Assembly: GCA_029582155.1 (NCBI GenBank)
Contig: CM055895.1
Span: 44,660,578-44,724,577 of the forward strand
From: Panopea generosa
Lineage: Eukaryota > Mollusca > Bivalvia > Adapedonta > Hiatellidae
Length of the DNA: 64,000 nt
Direction of reading: 5' to 3'
The translations under genes and the position numbers were made by a program. The notes under the pieces were generated by a model that saw nothing but the letters and a program-made list of their open reading frames with translations, was not told where the DNA came from and searched no databases. Every line of letters starts with the position of its first letter. The stretch's first letter is position 1. This document shows positions 11,016-23,899 of this stretch, in pieces.

Positions 11016-12039
11016 ACGGTTGAATTACATTGATTTTGTACATACATGGACATATTATGTATATATATTCATGAACATTTTTTCTTCAGGGAAATGGTGT
11101 GGTATGTAAATCAGATGACATTCATAACAGTCATTATAAGTGCATTAATCACATTTTCATCCCTACCATATTTTGAAATGATGATCACATGATCACTTTA
11201 TTGCAAGTATAGTTCGCTAACAAATGAAGAAAAGTTGTCAAATCAATATGAAATAAGAAGATATCTCAATATGACAGTTTATAACTTGTTAATGGTTCAA
11301 GAAAAACTGTCAAAACATTTGATAACGTGTTAATGATTGAAGACAAGTTGACCAAACCCTTGATACCGTGTTAACAATTGAAGAAAAGTTAACAAAACCC
11401 TTAATTAATTGAAGAAAAGTTGACAAAATTACTTTATAACTTGTTTATGATTAAAGAAAAGTTTACCAAACCCTTTATAACATGGTAGTGACTGAAAAAA
11501 AAGTTGATGAGAAAATTCAAAAATAATAAGAAAAACTGACCAAAGCCTTTATAACTTGTTTACAGTTGAAGAAAAGATGACAAAACATAGTGATTGAAGA
11601 AAAGTTGACAGAATAATATGAAATATCTCAACATAATAGCTTCTATGAACTTTGGGTTTATTTCAGTAACATTCTTATATTTACAAACTTTTTAGCATAA
11701 GATTTGAAGTTGCGATTAAAGTCATCATAAAATTGTCGTAAAATCTAAGTTAGCCTTGCAAATAATGTTCATTTTAAAAAATTCACAGCAATTTAGCATT
11801 TTTGAAACATCTGTAGACACCATTTTCAAAGGTTTGCTGGTGAACCTTCTTCAGATTAACTGGTATATTATTCACAGGAGGAGACACGTTTTGTTAACTG
11901 GCCTGTTTATATTTTCTGTATATACCTAACAACTAAGACAAGCTCAGGATTTCATTGTAATAATACATGTATTTAATGGTTAAACTGGCATCACCACAAC
12001 ATAATTATTTGTATATGAAAACAGGTGTCCTTTATTTTG
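11016..12039. other. SIRT1 3' flank with a degenerate tandem block
   Basis: AT-rich sequence with no gene. Between about 11220 and 11620 a loose tandem repeat of roughly 55 bp recurs, each copy containing GAAGAAAAGTTGACAAA followed by a TTTATAACTTGTT-type stretch. Confidence 0.6.
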
Positions 12040-12480
12040 CTATTTGATGTCCACAAAATGAATTGATAGTAAGATACACCAATACATTGACAGCTTGACA
12101 ACATCCTTACTTTAGCAGTTGAATACACAAATACATTAATACATTGGCAGTTATCTACATCAGAAAAATACACCAATATACTGGCCATGATGTACACCAA
12201 TACATTAGTTGTAAAATACACAAATATACATTGTCAGTAAATATACCATTGCATACTGGCAATAATATACACCAAAACATTGTCAGTAAAATACAGCAAT
12301 ACATACTGGTATATATATACATTGGTAGTAAAATACATATATATATACATTGTCAGTAAAATATTCCAATATATATACTTGCAATAGTAAACACCAGTAT
12401 ATTGGTTGTACAATACACATACAATATTGATTCAATACATTGACAGTACTATACACCAATTCATTGACAGTAAAATACAA
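12040..12480. repeat. Degenerate AT-rich tandem array
   Basis: Diverged units of about 20-30 bp built on ACACCAATACATTG and CAGTAAAATACA. Short frames on both strands (Met/Ile/Tyr-rich) are products of the repeat, not genes. Confidence 0.8.
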
Positions 12481-12599
12481 TTATTTTCAGGAAAGTATTC
12501 ATATGTATAAATTCTCATACACTTCATCATATTTTGTGTAATAAATTTTTACTTTTTTATGAAGTAAACGTTTTACTATTGTATTCATTTTAACCCAGG

Positions 12600-14778
12600 T
12601 CATTACATTCAATAGGTCCTCAGTGAGTGAGTGGTTTGGATGCTACATAGACATACAATAGATCAATAAGTCCTCAGTGGGTAAGTGGTTTGGATGCTAC
12701 ATATACATTCAATAGGTCCTCAGTGAGTAAGTCGTTTGGATGCTACATTGATATTCAATAGTTCAATAGGTCCTCAGTGAGTGAATGGTTTAAATGCTAC
12801 ATATACATTCAATAGTTCAATAGGTCCTCAGTGAGTGAGTGGTTTAGATGCTACATAGACATTCAATAGGTCCTCAGTGAGTGAGTCGTTTTGATGCTAC
12901 ATAGACATTCAATAGTTCAATAGGTCCTCAGTGATTGAGTGGTTTAAATGCTACATAGACATTCAATAGGTCCTCAGTGAGTGGGTGGTTTGGATGCTAC
13001 ATAGACATTCAATAGGTCTTCAGAGGGTGAGTGGTTTGGATGCTACATAGACATTCATAGTTCAATAGGTCCTCATTGGGTGAGTGGTTTGGATGCTACA
13101 TAGACATTCATAGGTCCTCAGTGAGTGAGTGGTTTAAATGCTACATAGACATGCAATAGGTCCTCAGTGAGTGAGTCGTTTTGATGCTACATAGACATTC
13201 AGTAGTTCAATAGGTCCTCAGTGATTGAGTGGTTTAAATGCTACATAGACATTCAATAGGTCCTCAGTGAGTGGGTGGTTTGGATGCTACATAGACATTC
13301 AATAGGTCTTCAGAGGGTGAGTGGTTTGGATGCTACATAGACATTCATAGTTCAATAGGTCCTCATTGGTTGAGTGGTTTGGATGCTACATAGACATTCA
13401 TAGGTCCTCAGTGAGTGAGTGGTTTAAATGCTACATAGACATGCAATAGGTCTTCAGTGGGTGAGTGGTTTGGATGCTACATCATAGACATTCAATAGTT
13501 CAATAGGTCCTCAGTGGATGAGTGGTTTGGATGTTACATAAACATTGTATAGTCCTCAGTGAGTGGGTGGTTTTGATGCTGCGTAGACATTCAAAAGTTC
13601 AATAGGTCATCAGCGAGAGTGGTTTGGATGCTACATAAACATTGTACAGTGCTAAGTGAGTGAGTGGTTTGGATGCTACATAGACATTCAAATGTTCAAT
13701 AGGTCCTCAATGAGTGAGTGGTTTAAATGCTACATAGACATACAATAGGTCCTCAGTGGATGAATGGTTTTGATGCTACATTAACATTTTATAGTCCTCA
13801 GTGAGTGAGTGGTTTGGATGCTACATAGACATTCCATAATTCAACAAGTCCTCAGTGAGTGAGTGGTTTGGATACTACAAAGACATTCAATAGGTCCTCA
13901 GTGAGTGAGTGGTTTGGATAGTACATAGACATTCAATAGTTCAAAAGATCCACAGTGGGTGAGTGGTTTGTATGCAGTCATTCAATGACCTCTCAACCCT
14001 AAGGTGGTTGGTTTGTGCCGAGCTTGGTTCAACAAAAATTATTTGAGAAAGTTTGCCAGTTACTTGGCGGAGAGATGGTATATGCAACATAGACATTCAA
14101 TAGGTCCTCAGTGGGTGAGTGGTTTAGATGCTACATAGATATTCAATAGGTCCTCAGTGAGTAAATGGTTCGGATGCTACATAGACATTCAATAGGTCCT
14201 CAGTGAGTGAGTGGTTTAAATGCTACATAGACATTCAATAGTTCAATAGGTCCTCAGTGGGTGAGTGGTTTGGATGCTACATAGACATTCAATAGTTCAA
14301 TAGGTCCTCAGTGAGTGAGTGGTTTAAATGCTACATAGACATTCAATAGGTCTTCAGAGGGTGAGTGGTTTGGATGCTACATAGACATTCAATAGTTCAA
14401 TAGGTCCTCAGTGGGTGAGTGGTTTGGATGTTACATAAACATTGTATAGTCCTCAGTGGGTGAGTGGTTTGGATGCTACATATACATTCAATAGTTCAAT
14501 AGGTCCTCAGTGAGTGAGTGGTTTAAATGCTACATAGACATTCAATAGGTCTTCAGAGGGTGAGTGGTTTGGATGCTACATAGACATTCAATAGTTCAAT
14601 AGGTCCTCAGTGGGTGAGTGGTTTGGATGTTACATAAACATTGTATAGTCCTCAGTGAGTGGGTGGTTTGGATGCTACGTAGACATTCAAAAGTTCAATA
14701 GGTCCTCAGTGAGTGAGTGGTTTGGATGCTACATAGACATTCAATAGTTCCAAAGGTCCACAGTGGGTGAGTGGTTTG
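12600..14778 (+). repeat. 46-bp satellite array with 55-bp variants and higher-order repeats
   Basis: Consensus pieces are ACATTCAATAGGTCCTCAGT, GAGTGAGTGGTTTGGATG and CTACATAG (46 bp). Many copies carry an extra TTCAATAG-type insertion. Larger blocks are themselves repeated: about 12885-13080 recurs at 13173-13370, and a block at about 14341 recurs at about 14540. The array is broken at 13968-14090 by a SINE piece and ends at 14779 in a longer copy of the same SINE. Confidence 0.92.
13968..14085 (+). mobile_element. Truncated SINE fragment (family B) trapped in the 46-bp array
   Basis: From GCAGTCATTCAATGACC through AAAGTTTGCCAGTTACTTGG to GAGAGATGGTA, after which satellite sequence resumes. 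It is nearly identical to the start of 14779-14990, about 808 bp away, and has the same satellite junction on its left, so it is a duplicate made by array expansion rather than an independent insertion. Confidence 0.75.
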
Positions 14779-14990
14779 TATGCAGTCATTCAATGACCTC
14801 TCAACCCTAAGGTGGTTGGTTTTTGCCGAGCTTGGTTCAAAAACATTATTTGAGAAAGTTTGCCAGTTACTTGGCGGAGAGATGGTGGTTTTGCTCTGAT
14901 TCCTGCCTCCACCAATAAAACTTGATATGCCAACTGTCATGTGTTGGAAGTGGCATTAAACCCATTGATGAGTTCATGGTGATGATAGAT
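14779..14990 (+). mobile_element. SINE (family B), 3' part, at the edge of the 46-bp array
   Basis: Contains AAAGTTTGCCAGTTACTTGG, CTCCACCAATAAAACTTGA and GGCATTAAACCCA, which also occur in the fuller copies at 46365-46610 and 61495-61720. Family B looks like the tRNA-derived molluscan SINEs with a conserved body (MetaSINE or RUDI-like); the exact family is uncertain. Confidence 0.75.
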
Positions 14991-15235
14991 AATTGTCTGT
15001 TAAAATGATGTGAATAAACTTAGTTATCGTCGCCACCGGTTTTCCATATGGGTGACGCCTCCAGAAGAGTATTAGTCATTTTAGATTTTTGGAGGATAGT
15101 GTAAAGATCACAGAAGGCCCGTTTGTAGCATCCATGATTATATGTCCAGTGTAAATCATCAATACATGGGAACTAAATCTTTGTAAAAGTTTCATCTGAA
15201 AGACTGATAAGTTAATTTTAGTTGACGAATGGAGG

Positions 15236-15300
15236 ATTGAATCTGCGACCCCTGGGTTCGCAGTCCAAGACCTTAACCACTGGAACATAGACCCCCCATC
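15236..15300 (-). mobile_element. tRNA-like SINE head, minus strand
   Basis: Read on the minus strand it has a tRNA-like CAGTGGTTAAGGTCTTGGAC segment and a degenerate B box (CGCAGATTCAATCC). The acceptor stem does not pair, so this is SINE-derived, not a tRNA gene. Confidence 0.5.
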
Positions 15301-15552
15301 CACTTACCTGTTACAATTTTCAAGTCTATCCATAATATCCATATATCCAGATAGACGTCTTGTCATTTTGTGTCCGAGATCTTCGTTTCTGTTGAAGTTA
15401 TAGACATAATGATAACAGGTATGATAGCTATGACGGCCAGCATTTGTCTGTTTTTCACTTGTCCATCATTGCTATAAATAGACCCCAAAACTGTGAGAGT
15501 AGTTACCAGCTATCTTGGAAAATATAAATTGTTGTTACTCTCCTGAATAAAA

Positions 15553-15640
15553 CTAAATAAAGTGGAGGATAGAGTATTGGCCGCTCATGGCAGAGGTTGT
15601 GGGTTCGATTCGCTGCTCGACTGGATGCCTTTCACTAAAA
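15553..15640 (+). mobile_element. tRNA-like SINE head, plus strand
   Basis: GTGGAGGATAGAGTATTGGC is followed by a good B box, GGGTTCGATTC (about 15600-15612). There is no intact acceptor stem. It lies immediately left of the 75-bp satellite, and AACACTCAGCACTC leads into the array. Confidence 0.55.
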
Positions 15641-15689
15641 ACACTCAGCACTCTTCGCAGTCAAGCTAAACTAAACTGGTTAAAACTTT

Positions 15690-18600
15690 TAAAGCTAAGC
15701 TTAGCTACTTGTCATCTACAATACCTGGTGGACACTTGGGAGTGGGGTTGGCATCGTCCATCACCACACTTTGTCGTGAGTGAGTTACTTGTCATCTACA
15801 ATGCCTGGTGGACACTTTGGGATGGCATTGTCCATCGCCACACTTTGTCGTGAGTGAGGTACTTGTCATTTACAATGCATGGCTGGCACTTGGGGATAGC
15901 ATTGTCAATCACCACACTCTGTTGTGAGTGAGTTATTTGTCATCTACAATGCATGGCGGACACTTGGGGATGGCTTTGTCCATCATCACACTCTGTCGTG
16001 AGTAAGTTACTTGTCATCTACAATGCATGGCAGACACTTGGGGTGGCTTTGTCGATCGCCACATTCTGTTGTGAGTAATTTGTCATCTAAAATACATAGC
16101 GGATACTTGGGAATGGCTTTGTCCATCACAACACTTTGTCGTGAGTGAGTTACTTGTCATCTACAATTCCTGGCAGACACTTGGGGATGGCTTTGTCCAT
16201 CACCACACTTTGTCGTGAGTGAGTTACTGGTCATCTACAATTCCTGGCAGACACTCGGGGATGGCTTTGTCCATCACCACACTTTGTCGTGAGTGAGTTA
16301 CTTGTCATCTACAATGCCTGGCGGACACTTGAGGATAGCTTTGTCCATCACCACACTTTGTCGTGAGTGAGTAACTTGTCATTTACAATGCCTGACGGAC
16401 ACTTGGGGATGGCTTTGTCCATCACCACACTCTGTCGTGAGTGAGTTACTTTCATCTACAATGCCTGGCGGACACTTGGGAATGGCTTTGTCCATCACCA
16501 CACTTTATCGTGAGTGAGTTACTTGTCATCTACAATGCCTGGCGGACACTTGGGGATTGCTTTGTCCATCACCACACATTTTCTTGAGTGAGTTAATTGT
16601 CATCTTCAATGCACTGTGGACACTTTGGGACGGCTTTTTCCATCACCACACTCTATCTTGTGTGAGTTACTTATCATCTACAATGCATGGCCGGCACTTG
16701 GGGATAGCATTGTCAATCACCACACTCTGTCGTGTGTGAGTTACTTGTCATCTACAATGCATGGCGGACAATTGTGGATGGCTTTGTCAATCACCACACT
16801 CTGTTGTGAGTGAGTTATTTGTCATCTACAATGCATGGCAGACACTTGGGAATAGCATTGTCAATCACCACACTTTGTCGTGAGTGAGTTACTTGTCATC
16901 CACAATGCCTGGCGGACACTTGGAGTGGCTTTGTCCCTCACCACACTCTGTTGTAAGTGAGTTACTTGTCATCTACAATGCATGGCCGACACTTGGGGAT
17001 AGCATTGTCAATCACCACACTTTGTCGTGAGTGAGTTACTTGTCATCTACAATGCATGGCAGACACTTGGGGTGGCTTTGTCGATCACCACATTCTATTG
17101 TAAGTGAGTAATTTGTCATCTAAAATACATGGCGGATACTTGGGGATGGCTTTGTCCATCACAACACTTTGTCGTGAGTGAGTTACTTGTCATCTACAAT
17201 GCCTGGCAGACACTTGGGAATGGCTTTGTCCATCACCACTTTGTCGTGAATGAGTTACTTGTCATCTACAATTCCTGGCAGACACTTGGGGATGGCTTTG
17301 TCCATCACCACTCTTTGTTTCGAGTGAGTTACTTGTCATCTACAATGCCTGGCGGACACTTAGGGATGGCTTTGTCTATCACCACACTCTGTCGTGAGTG
17401 AGTTACTTGTCATCTACAATGCCTGGCGGACACTTGGGGATGGCTTTGTCTATCATCACACTCTGTCGTGGGTGAGTTACTTGTCATCTACAATGCCTGG
17501 CGAACACTTGGGAATGGCTTTGTCCATCACCACACTTTGTCGTGAGTGAGTTACTTGTCATCTACAATGCCTGGCGTACACTTGGAGATGGCTTTGTCCA
17601 TCACCATACTTTATCGTGAGTGAGTTACTTGTCATCTACAATGCCTGGCGGACATTTGGGGATGACTTTGTCCATCACCACACATTTTCTGGAGTGAGTT
17701 AATTGTCATCTTCAATGCACTGTGGACACTTTTGGATGGCTTTTTCCATCACCACACTCTGTCGTGTGTGAGTTACTTGTCATCTACAATGCATTGTAGA
17801 CACTTGGGGGTTGCTTTGTTACACCACACTCTGTCATGAGTGAGTTACTTGTCATATACAATGCCTGGCGGACACTTGGGGATGGCTATGTCCATCATCA
17901 AACTCTGTCGTGAGACAGTTACTTGTCATCTACAATGCATAGCGGATACTTGGGGAGGGCTTTGTCCATCACCACACTTTGTCGTGAGTGAGGTACTTGT
18001 CATCTACAATTCCTGGCAGACACTTGGGGATGGCTTTGTCCATCACCCCACTTTGTCGTGAGTGAATTACTTGTCATCTACAATGCCTGACGGACACTTG
18101 GGAATGGCTTTGTCCATCACAACACTTTGTCGTGAGTGAGTTACTTGTCATCTACAATGCCTGGCAGACACTTGGGGATGGCTTTGTCCATCACCACACT
18201 TTATCGTGAGTGAGTTACTTGTCATCTACAATGCCTGGCGGACATTTGGGGATGGCTTTGTCCATCACCACACATTTTCTTGAGTGAGTTAATTGTCATC
18301 TTCAATGCGCTGTGGACACTTTTGGATGGCTTTTTCCATCAACACACTCTATCTTGTGTGAGTTACTTGTCATCTACAATGCATTGTAGACACGTGGGGA
18401 TTGCTTTGTTCATCACCGCACTCTGTCTTGAGTGAGCTACTTGTCATATACAATGCCTGGTGGAAACTTGGGGATGGCTATGTCCATCATCACACTCTGT
18501 CGTGAGACAGTTACTTGTCATCTACAATGCCTGGCGGACACTTGGGGATGACTGTTCATCACCACACTTTGTTGTGAGACAGTAACTTGTCATCTACAAT

Positions 18601-18930
18601 GCCTGGCGGACACTTTGGGATGAATTTGTCCATCACCACACTTTGTTGTGAGTTTCTTGTCTCTACAATGCATAGCAGACTTTGGGGTGACATTGTTCAT
18701 CACCACACTTTGTTGTGAGTGAGGTATTTGTCATCTACAATGCATGGCAGACACTTGGGGGTGGCTTTGTCCATCACCACACTCTGTCTTGAGTGAGTTC
18801 CTTGTCATCTACAATGCATGGCAGAAACTTGGGGATGACTTTGTCCATCATTACAATCTGTCGTGAGTGAGTTACTTGTCATCTACAATGCATTGTAGAC
18901 ACTTTGGGATTGGTTTGCCCATCACCACAT
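15690..18930 (+). repeat. 75-bp satellite array, about 43 copies
   Basis: Consensus pieces are GTCGTGAGTGAGTTACTTGT, CATCTACAATGCCTGGCGGA, CACTTGGGGATGGCTTTGTC and CATCACCACACTTTG (75 bp). Variants recur as blocks: a CACATTTTCTTGAGTGAGTT variant appears near 16571, 17680 and 18270. Because 75 is a multiple of 3, each strand can stay open over several units and gives periodic 25-residue peptides, but single-base indels break every frame. Confidence 0.95.
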
Positions 18931-20227
18931 TTCGATGTTTGTAAGACTTCCGTTTCCAGTAAATAACTTTGTTTGGTTACTTGATGAAAATTGTGGATTG
19001 TTTTGTAATTTAAAATAAAAATTATTTTTTAGTCAAATCAATTCAAGGTCAAGGTCTTGATTGCACAGTAAGCTTAAAACTCACATGTATATGAATCCAT
19101 TCTTGGGCAGGTATTGAGCGTTATTTTTGCAAGGCCATCTAGTCGAGACCCGAAATAAATCCGCAACATAAGTGACATATTCACTGCAACACTTCAATAT
19201 CCATGTAAATGACAATTCCCTGAAACTGAAGGTATCAACAACAACAATGACTTATATAGAGATACATAAGTCAATGACACTGACAGCAACAATTACCTTT
19301 ATTTTGTCATCAACAGACACTGATATGTAATCCATTAAAAGAACGGATAACATATAAACTAATATCAACAAAAAGTTTATTTCTGTTAAGTTCTTTGTCA
19401 ATATTAAGAATACTGATACAAATGTCCTTTTGGGAACAGTGAGAATCGTATTAAGTTATACTTTCATTCGCAAAGGTTAAGTAAGAATGCATGCATGATG
19501 CCTGTAGGTGCACGTAGCATGCATATAGCATGAGAAAATTGGGATTAGATAAATTACATTTTCATTATGCAATCGTGTAATTCAATTGTCTGGGTTACAA
19601 ATTGTTACTGAACTTGCTTTAAAATCAAATATATGTACTTTTTTTTAGGACTTTGTAATTTTGGTCGTTCAGGAAATGGCTGTACGTATTTAATCACATT
19701 TTAAAAAGGTAATGGAATTCGTCAGAACTCACCCAAATCGTTTAAAGATATTGTACACTTTCGTCGATTTGGCAGATTATTAATTAAGTGAAGTTGGAAC
19801 TACAATTAGTTGCTGCCGATGAACCTCCATTACTAGCAACATATAATCAGTGACCTAATTACATATGTCTGATATAATATGATGGAAGGGTCTTCTGATG
19901 GAACAAAGAGATTATCGTGTTGGCGCATATATAACTAATAGAAGGAAGCTGCAGATATTTTAGATGGACGTTTGTAAACGTTCTTGAATTGGGCAGTTTA
20001 TCTTTTGACTGCAATAGACTAAAATAACTAGTTGTAAAATGAAATGGGTACCCCTGTAAATACTGGTCGGTGGTTAATGCACAAAAAAGCATGACTACTA
20101 AATATCAGCATGTGTTTGCTGAACTACTAATCATTTCCCAAGGTAGTCTGCATAGGGTTTGAATCAGGCAATTGATTAGAACCCCGTTACAATCGTTATT
20201 AAAGAAGAAATTGTCAACGACTTTTAT
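18931..20227. other. No gene recognised
   Basis: AT-rich single-copy-looking sequence between arrays. Frames up to 77 codons on the minus strand show no recognisable domain. Confidence 0.6.
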
Positions 20228-20495
20228 GCGAGCTAGAGACCAGCGGTCACATGTAGTATGGTTTCTGTCAACTCTAAAGTGCGAGCTGGAGACCAACGGT
20301 CACATGTAGTGTGGGTTTACGTGCAAGATAGATACCAGTGGTCACATGTAGTATGGTCAAGTGCGAGCTGGAGACCAGCGGTCACATGTAGTATGGTTTA
20401 TGTTGAGTCACATGTAGTATGTTTTTTGTCAACTCCTAAGTGCGAGCTGGAGACCAGTGATCACATGTTGAACAGTTTCTGTCAACTCCAAGTGA
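20228..20495 (+). repeat. Irregular tandem repeat of about 40-55 bp
   Basis: Five units starting GCGAGCTGGAGACCAG(C)GGTC and containing GTCACATGTAGTATGG, some extended by TTTCTGTCAACTCC(T)AAGT. Unit lengths differ by internal loss or duplication. Confidence 0.85.
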
Positions 20496-20821
20496 GCAGC
20501 AATTAATCATGACATGCAGGAGTTTACTAACATCTCGTATACACTTCCTTTAATGTTATGCTGTTGTAACGTGCACCGAGTGGATTATGCACACACATAC
20601 TAATAAATGTAATATATATAAGAATTTTCCTTTGGTTTCTTGCCGTTTGATTACAGATAAATGGTGAAATAATTTTTCTCAAGGTACTTTGCTTCATGAT
20701 TGGATGACAAATGATTGAACAAATGATTCGTGTTTAAAAAGAAGAATCACGTATAATTAACTAATATATATAAAACCAAATAACAAAAGTTTTAAACTAA
20801 CGTTTCGAACAACACTAAACC

Positions 20822-21510
20822 ACCATGCCCAGAACTGTGTTTTATAAAAACAAACTAGTTCTGCAGCACTCTCAAACAAATGCCAAGCACTGTGTTTTAA
20901 CTAAATAAAACTAGTCATGCAGCACTCCCAACTTGAAATCGCGAGCTGCACTAAAGTCTCAAACTTACGTCTAAAACCCTTGCCCAGGACTGTGTTTTAA
21001 CTTAATAAATTTGTCCTGCAGCACTCCAAACTCCAAACTCAGAGCTGCACTAAAGTCTCAAACTTGAGTCTCAAACCCTATGCCCAGGACTGTTTTAACT
21101 AAATAAAATTAGTCCTGCAGCACGCCCAACTCGAAACCGCGAGCTGCACTAAAGTCTCAAACTTACGTATGAAATCCTTGCCCAAAACTGTGTTTTAACT
21201 TAATTAAACTAGTCCTGCAGCATTCCAAACTCGAAACTCCGAGCTGCACTAAAATCTCAAACTTACGTCTGAAACCCTTGCCTAGGACTGTGTTTTAACT
21301 TAATAAAACTAGTCCTGCAGCACTGCAAACTCGAAATCCGAGCTGTACTAAAGTCTCAAACTTGAGTCGCAAACCCTATGCCCAGGACTGTGTTTTAACT
21401 AAATAAAACTAATCCTTCAGCACTCTAAACTCGATACTCGAGTCTCAAACTCTATGCATATAGGACTATGTTTTAACTTAATAAAATTAGTCCTAAAGCA
21501 ATGTTTCAAA
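20822..21510 (+). repeat. Tandem repeat of about 118 bp, six copies
   Basis: Each unit contains CCCAGGACTGTGTTTTAACT, AATAAAACTAGTCCTGCAGC, CGAGCTGCACTAAAGTCTCA and AACTTACGTCTGAAACCC. The last copies are shortened. No coding potential was seen. Confidence 0.88.
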
Positions 21511-21998
21511 CCTGTCTCAACACCTGTTTGAGACAAACAATGGCACCCAACAGACTACGACCCGATGCACTGTCCACAAGTTTCAGAGGATTCTGCCACT
21601 CTCAGTTTAAAACTGCATTTCTGAGAATCCCTCGTTAACTTGTGACACTCGGTCCAAAGTCCCAGTACTGTATTGCCAAATACAAATAATAAGATTAGTA
21701 AATAAATTATACAAAGTCTTCTTGTAGCTCCTTATCCGTTCAGTTGTAACACCAGACTGACTCAAAATACTGGCGGTCGTTTGCTTGTATAGCATAAGTC
21801 ACATGATATAGTCACATAATCAGGCAAAAGTAGTGTTACCACATGATGAAATTCGAGATAATTCGATTCTATTGAATAAGCATCCTCAAATTCAATGAGC
21901 GTCTGCCTGGCAGTTTATTAACTACGTTTCCGTAAGTTAATTCATGCAATTTAAATAACCGATCATTGATACATAAAAGAGGCCCTCCCAGTGGGGTC

Positions 21999-22180
21999 CC
22001 TGTTCTCTAGATCTTTTAAAGTAATGCCTATTGTTCCCCAGATCTCCAAAAGTATTTGCAAAAGTTCCCCAAAAGTATTTTGTCCATGTTCCCCAGATCT
22101 CTAAAAGTATTTCCACTGTTCCCTAGATCTCCAAAAAGTTTTAAACATAGTTCCCTGAAAATACCAAATAGTGTTTCCTT
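21999..22180 (+). repeat. Short tandem repeat around GTTCCCCAGATCTC
   Basis: Four to five units of about 30-40 bp, each with TGTTCCCCAGATCTCCAAAA and GTATTT. A related block occurs at 28395-28525, on the far side of the LINE insertion. Confidence 0.8.
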
Positions 22181-22874
22181 AAGTAAAACGCCTACTATAA
22201 TATTTTCTATTATTATTTACACATCATCATAATAAGCAAAATCCATGTACTGTCTTCTTTTCCTAGTTTAAAATATCTATGTCTATAGATTGAATTCAGA
22301 GAAAAGGTGTTTTTTAAGTTTCCTTAAAAATGTGCTTGTAAACCCTGTGACAGGGGAGCATTTGTGGTTCAATCACGCTGGTTCAAGAACTGGTTATACA
22401 AATGCTGTGCGAGTTTGGATAAGATTCTTTGAAAAATGTGGGGGATGCTATAGCTTCTACAAGAAAAAGGTAAACGGATGGACGACGGACAATTTACCAC
22501 GACATAAGCCCTGCTGGCCTTTGGCAAGTAGAGCCAAAGAAGATATCCATGGAGGACAGGAGAGACAAAAAAATGAACAGCTGAACGGTTAATTTACAAA
22601 AGGCAATAAATACACATAAATAATTGATTTTATTGTGTAAACACGATCTAATAAAAAAAAAGTAAATGCCGGGTGGGATTGAACACCAGTCGTTACGATC
22701 CGAAATCGACGATATTAACCACTACATTATTCTGCCTTTCAGTGTCAGTGCTGTAAATATATCTTTGTTCGGAATTACCATCCAAAATTTATTTCGGGTA
22801 CTGAAGTTGTGAAGGGGTCCAGATTAACACGTAAAAAACCTAAAAAGCTGTTTCAAGCAGTCGACATCTCATTT
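22181..22874. other. Left flank of LINE; decayed repeats only
   Basis: An open frame of 100 codons at 22290-22592 has no recognisable domain, and its end (GGACGACGGACAATTTACC, then a GCTGGCCTTTGGC-type stretch) looks like the tail of a decayed mollusc repeat. At about 22676-22740 a minus-strand tRNA-like segment with a weak B box suggests a SINE remnant. Confidence 0.5.
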
Positions 22875-22887
22875 GAAAGTAAATTAT
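22875..22887 (+). repeat. Left 13-bp target site duplication of the LINE
   Basis: GAAAGTAAATTAT, identical to 27536-27548 directly after the poly(A) tract. The inverted 5' part of the LINE starts at 22888. Confidence 0.88.
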
Positions 22888-23859
22888 TATTTTTGAGGGT
22901 CTGTATTTTGTTTTCAAGATATTTTATTTGCGTATATTTTTTGGATTGTTGTTTGCAGTAGTCCATTGAGATGATTTTTATTTTGTGTTTTGTAATGTCC
23001 CACCATTCTTTTTTTTATTTAATTCGTTAATTTTTGTCTTCCAGGATTTCCAGAACATTTCAATAGTTTGTTTATAAACTAGTTGATCTAAAATACTAGC
23101 GTTTAATTTCCATAGACCCGGTCCTCGTTCGATTTTTTCTGAATTTAATCGTAATGATATAACATCATGGTCTGAGTATTGAAAGTGACGTATCTTTAAT
23201 TGGTCAATTTCGTTATCAATCGTTTTACTGGTCAAGAAATAATCTATGCGTGACTTTGCTGAAGCACGTGAAAAAGTGAACTCAGCCTTGTTTGGATATC
23301 GTCTTCGCCATACGTCTTCCAAATCGAGCTCAAAAATCATATCTGTTAATTCCGTTAGCCCTTCCTCTCTAGTATAATGACACGCATTAGATCTGCGGTC
23401 ATTTTTGCTATTCATTACACAGTTAAAATCACCTCCGACAATATGTTGTGAATTTTCATCACAGGTTAGTTTGCCACTAATGTCTTTAAAGAATAATTTT
23501 CTAGCTTTTCCTATGTTTGGTGCGTAAATGGTGGTTATTCTGTAATTTGAACCGTTTGTGCAATCGACATAGATGCTTAATAGTCTACCATTGTCATCTT
23601 TTAAGATTTGAGATATATTAAGATGGAGCTGTTTTTTTAACAGTATCGCTACCCCTCTTGACGAGCTGTTACCGTTATTCCAAATGTTTGTCCCACCCCA
23701 CTGATTACCCCACATCTTAGATTCAAAATCATCTTTACAGTGTGTTTCTTGCAATAAGATTATATCAAATCCTTTTTTATGTAGCCAATGGAATACCTTG
23801 TTGCGCTTTTTGCTTTCTCTTAAGCCATTAACATTGATTGAGCAAATTGTAAAAGACAT
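22888..23859 (-). pseudogene. LINE ORF2 N-terminal APE-like endonuclease (inverted segment, frameshifted)
   Basis: The minus-strand frame from ATG at 23857-23859 has the APE/EEP endonuclease signature in order: SINVNG, LLQETH (metal-binding Glu), TIYAPN, GGDFNC, RIDYFL and SDHD (catalytic Asp-His pair). Such endonucleases nick target DNA to start LINE insertion. The open frame stops at 22978, but a one-base shift in an A-rich run near 23000 restores coding (EWWDITKHKIK, then MDYCKQQSK), followed by another stop or shift near 22917. Coding then meets the target repeat at 22887. The first methionine fits the usual ORF2 start. Presumed inactive: it is separated from, and opposite to, its reverse transcriptase. 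Confidence 0.88.
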
Positions 23860-23899
23860 TGTTTTGCGGATGTAATTGTTTCTTTATCGACGTAATTTA

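Noticed and set aside
15587..18061. Frames of 60-90 codons inside the 75-bp array
   Set aside because: Periodic 25-residue translations of a satellite, broken by indels, with no start or splice context.
12600..18930. Possible CRISPR-like array
   Set aside because: Direct tandem repeats with no unique spacers, in a eukaryotic context.
22290..22592. 100-codon + frame left of the LINE
   Set aside because: No domain; its end resembles the tail of a decayed mollusc repeat.
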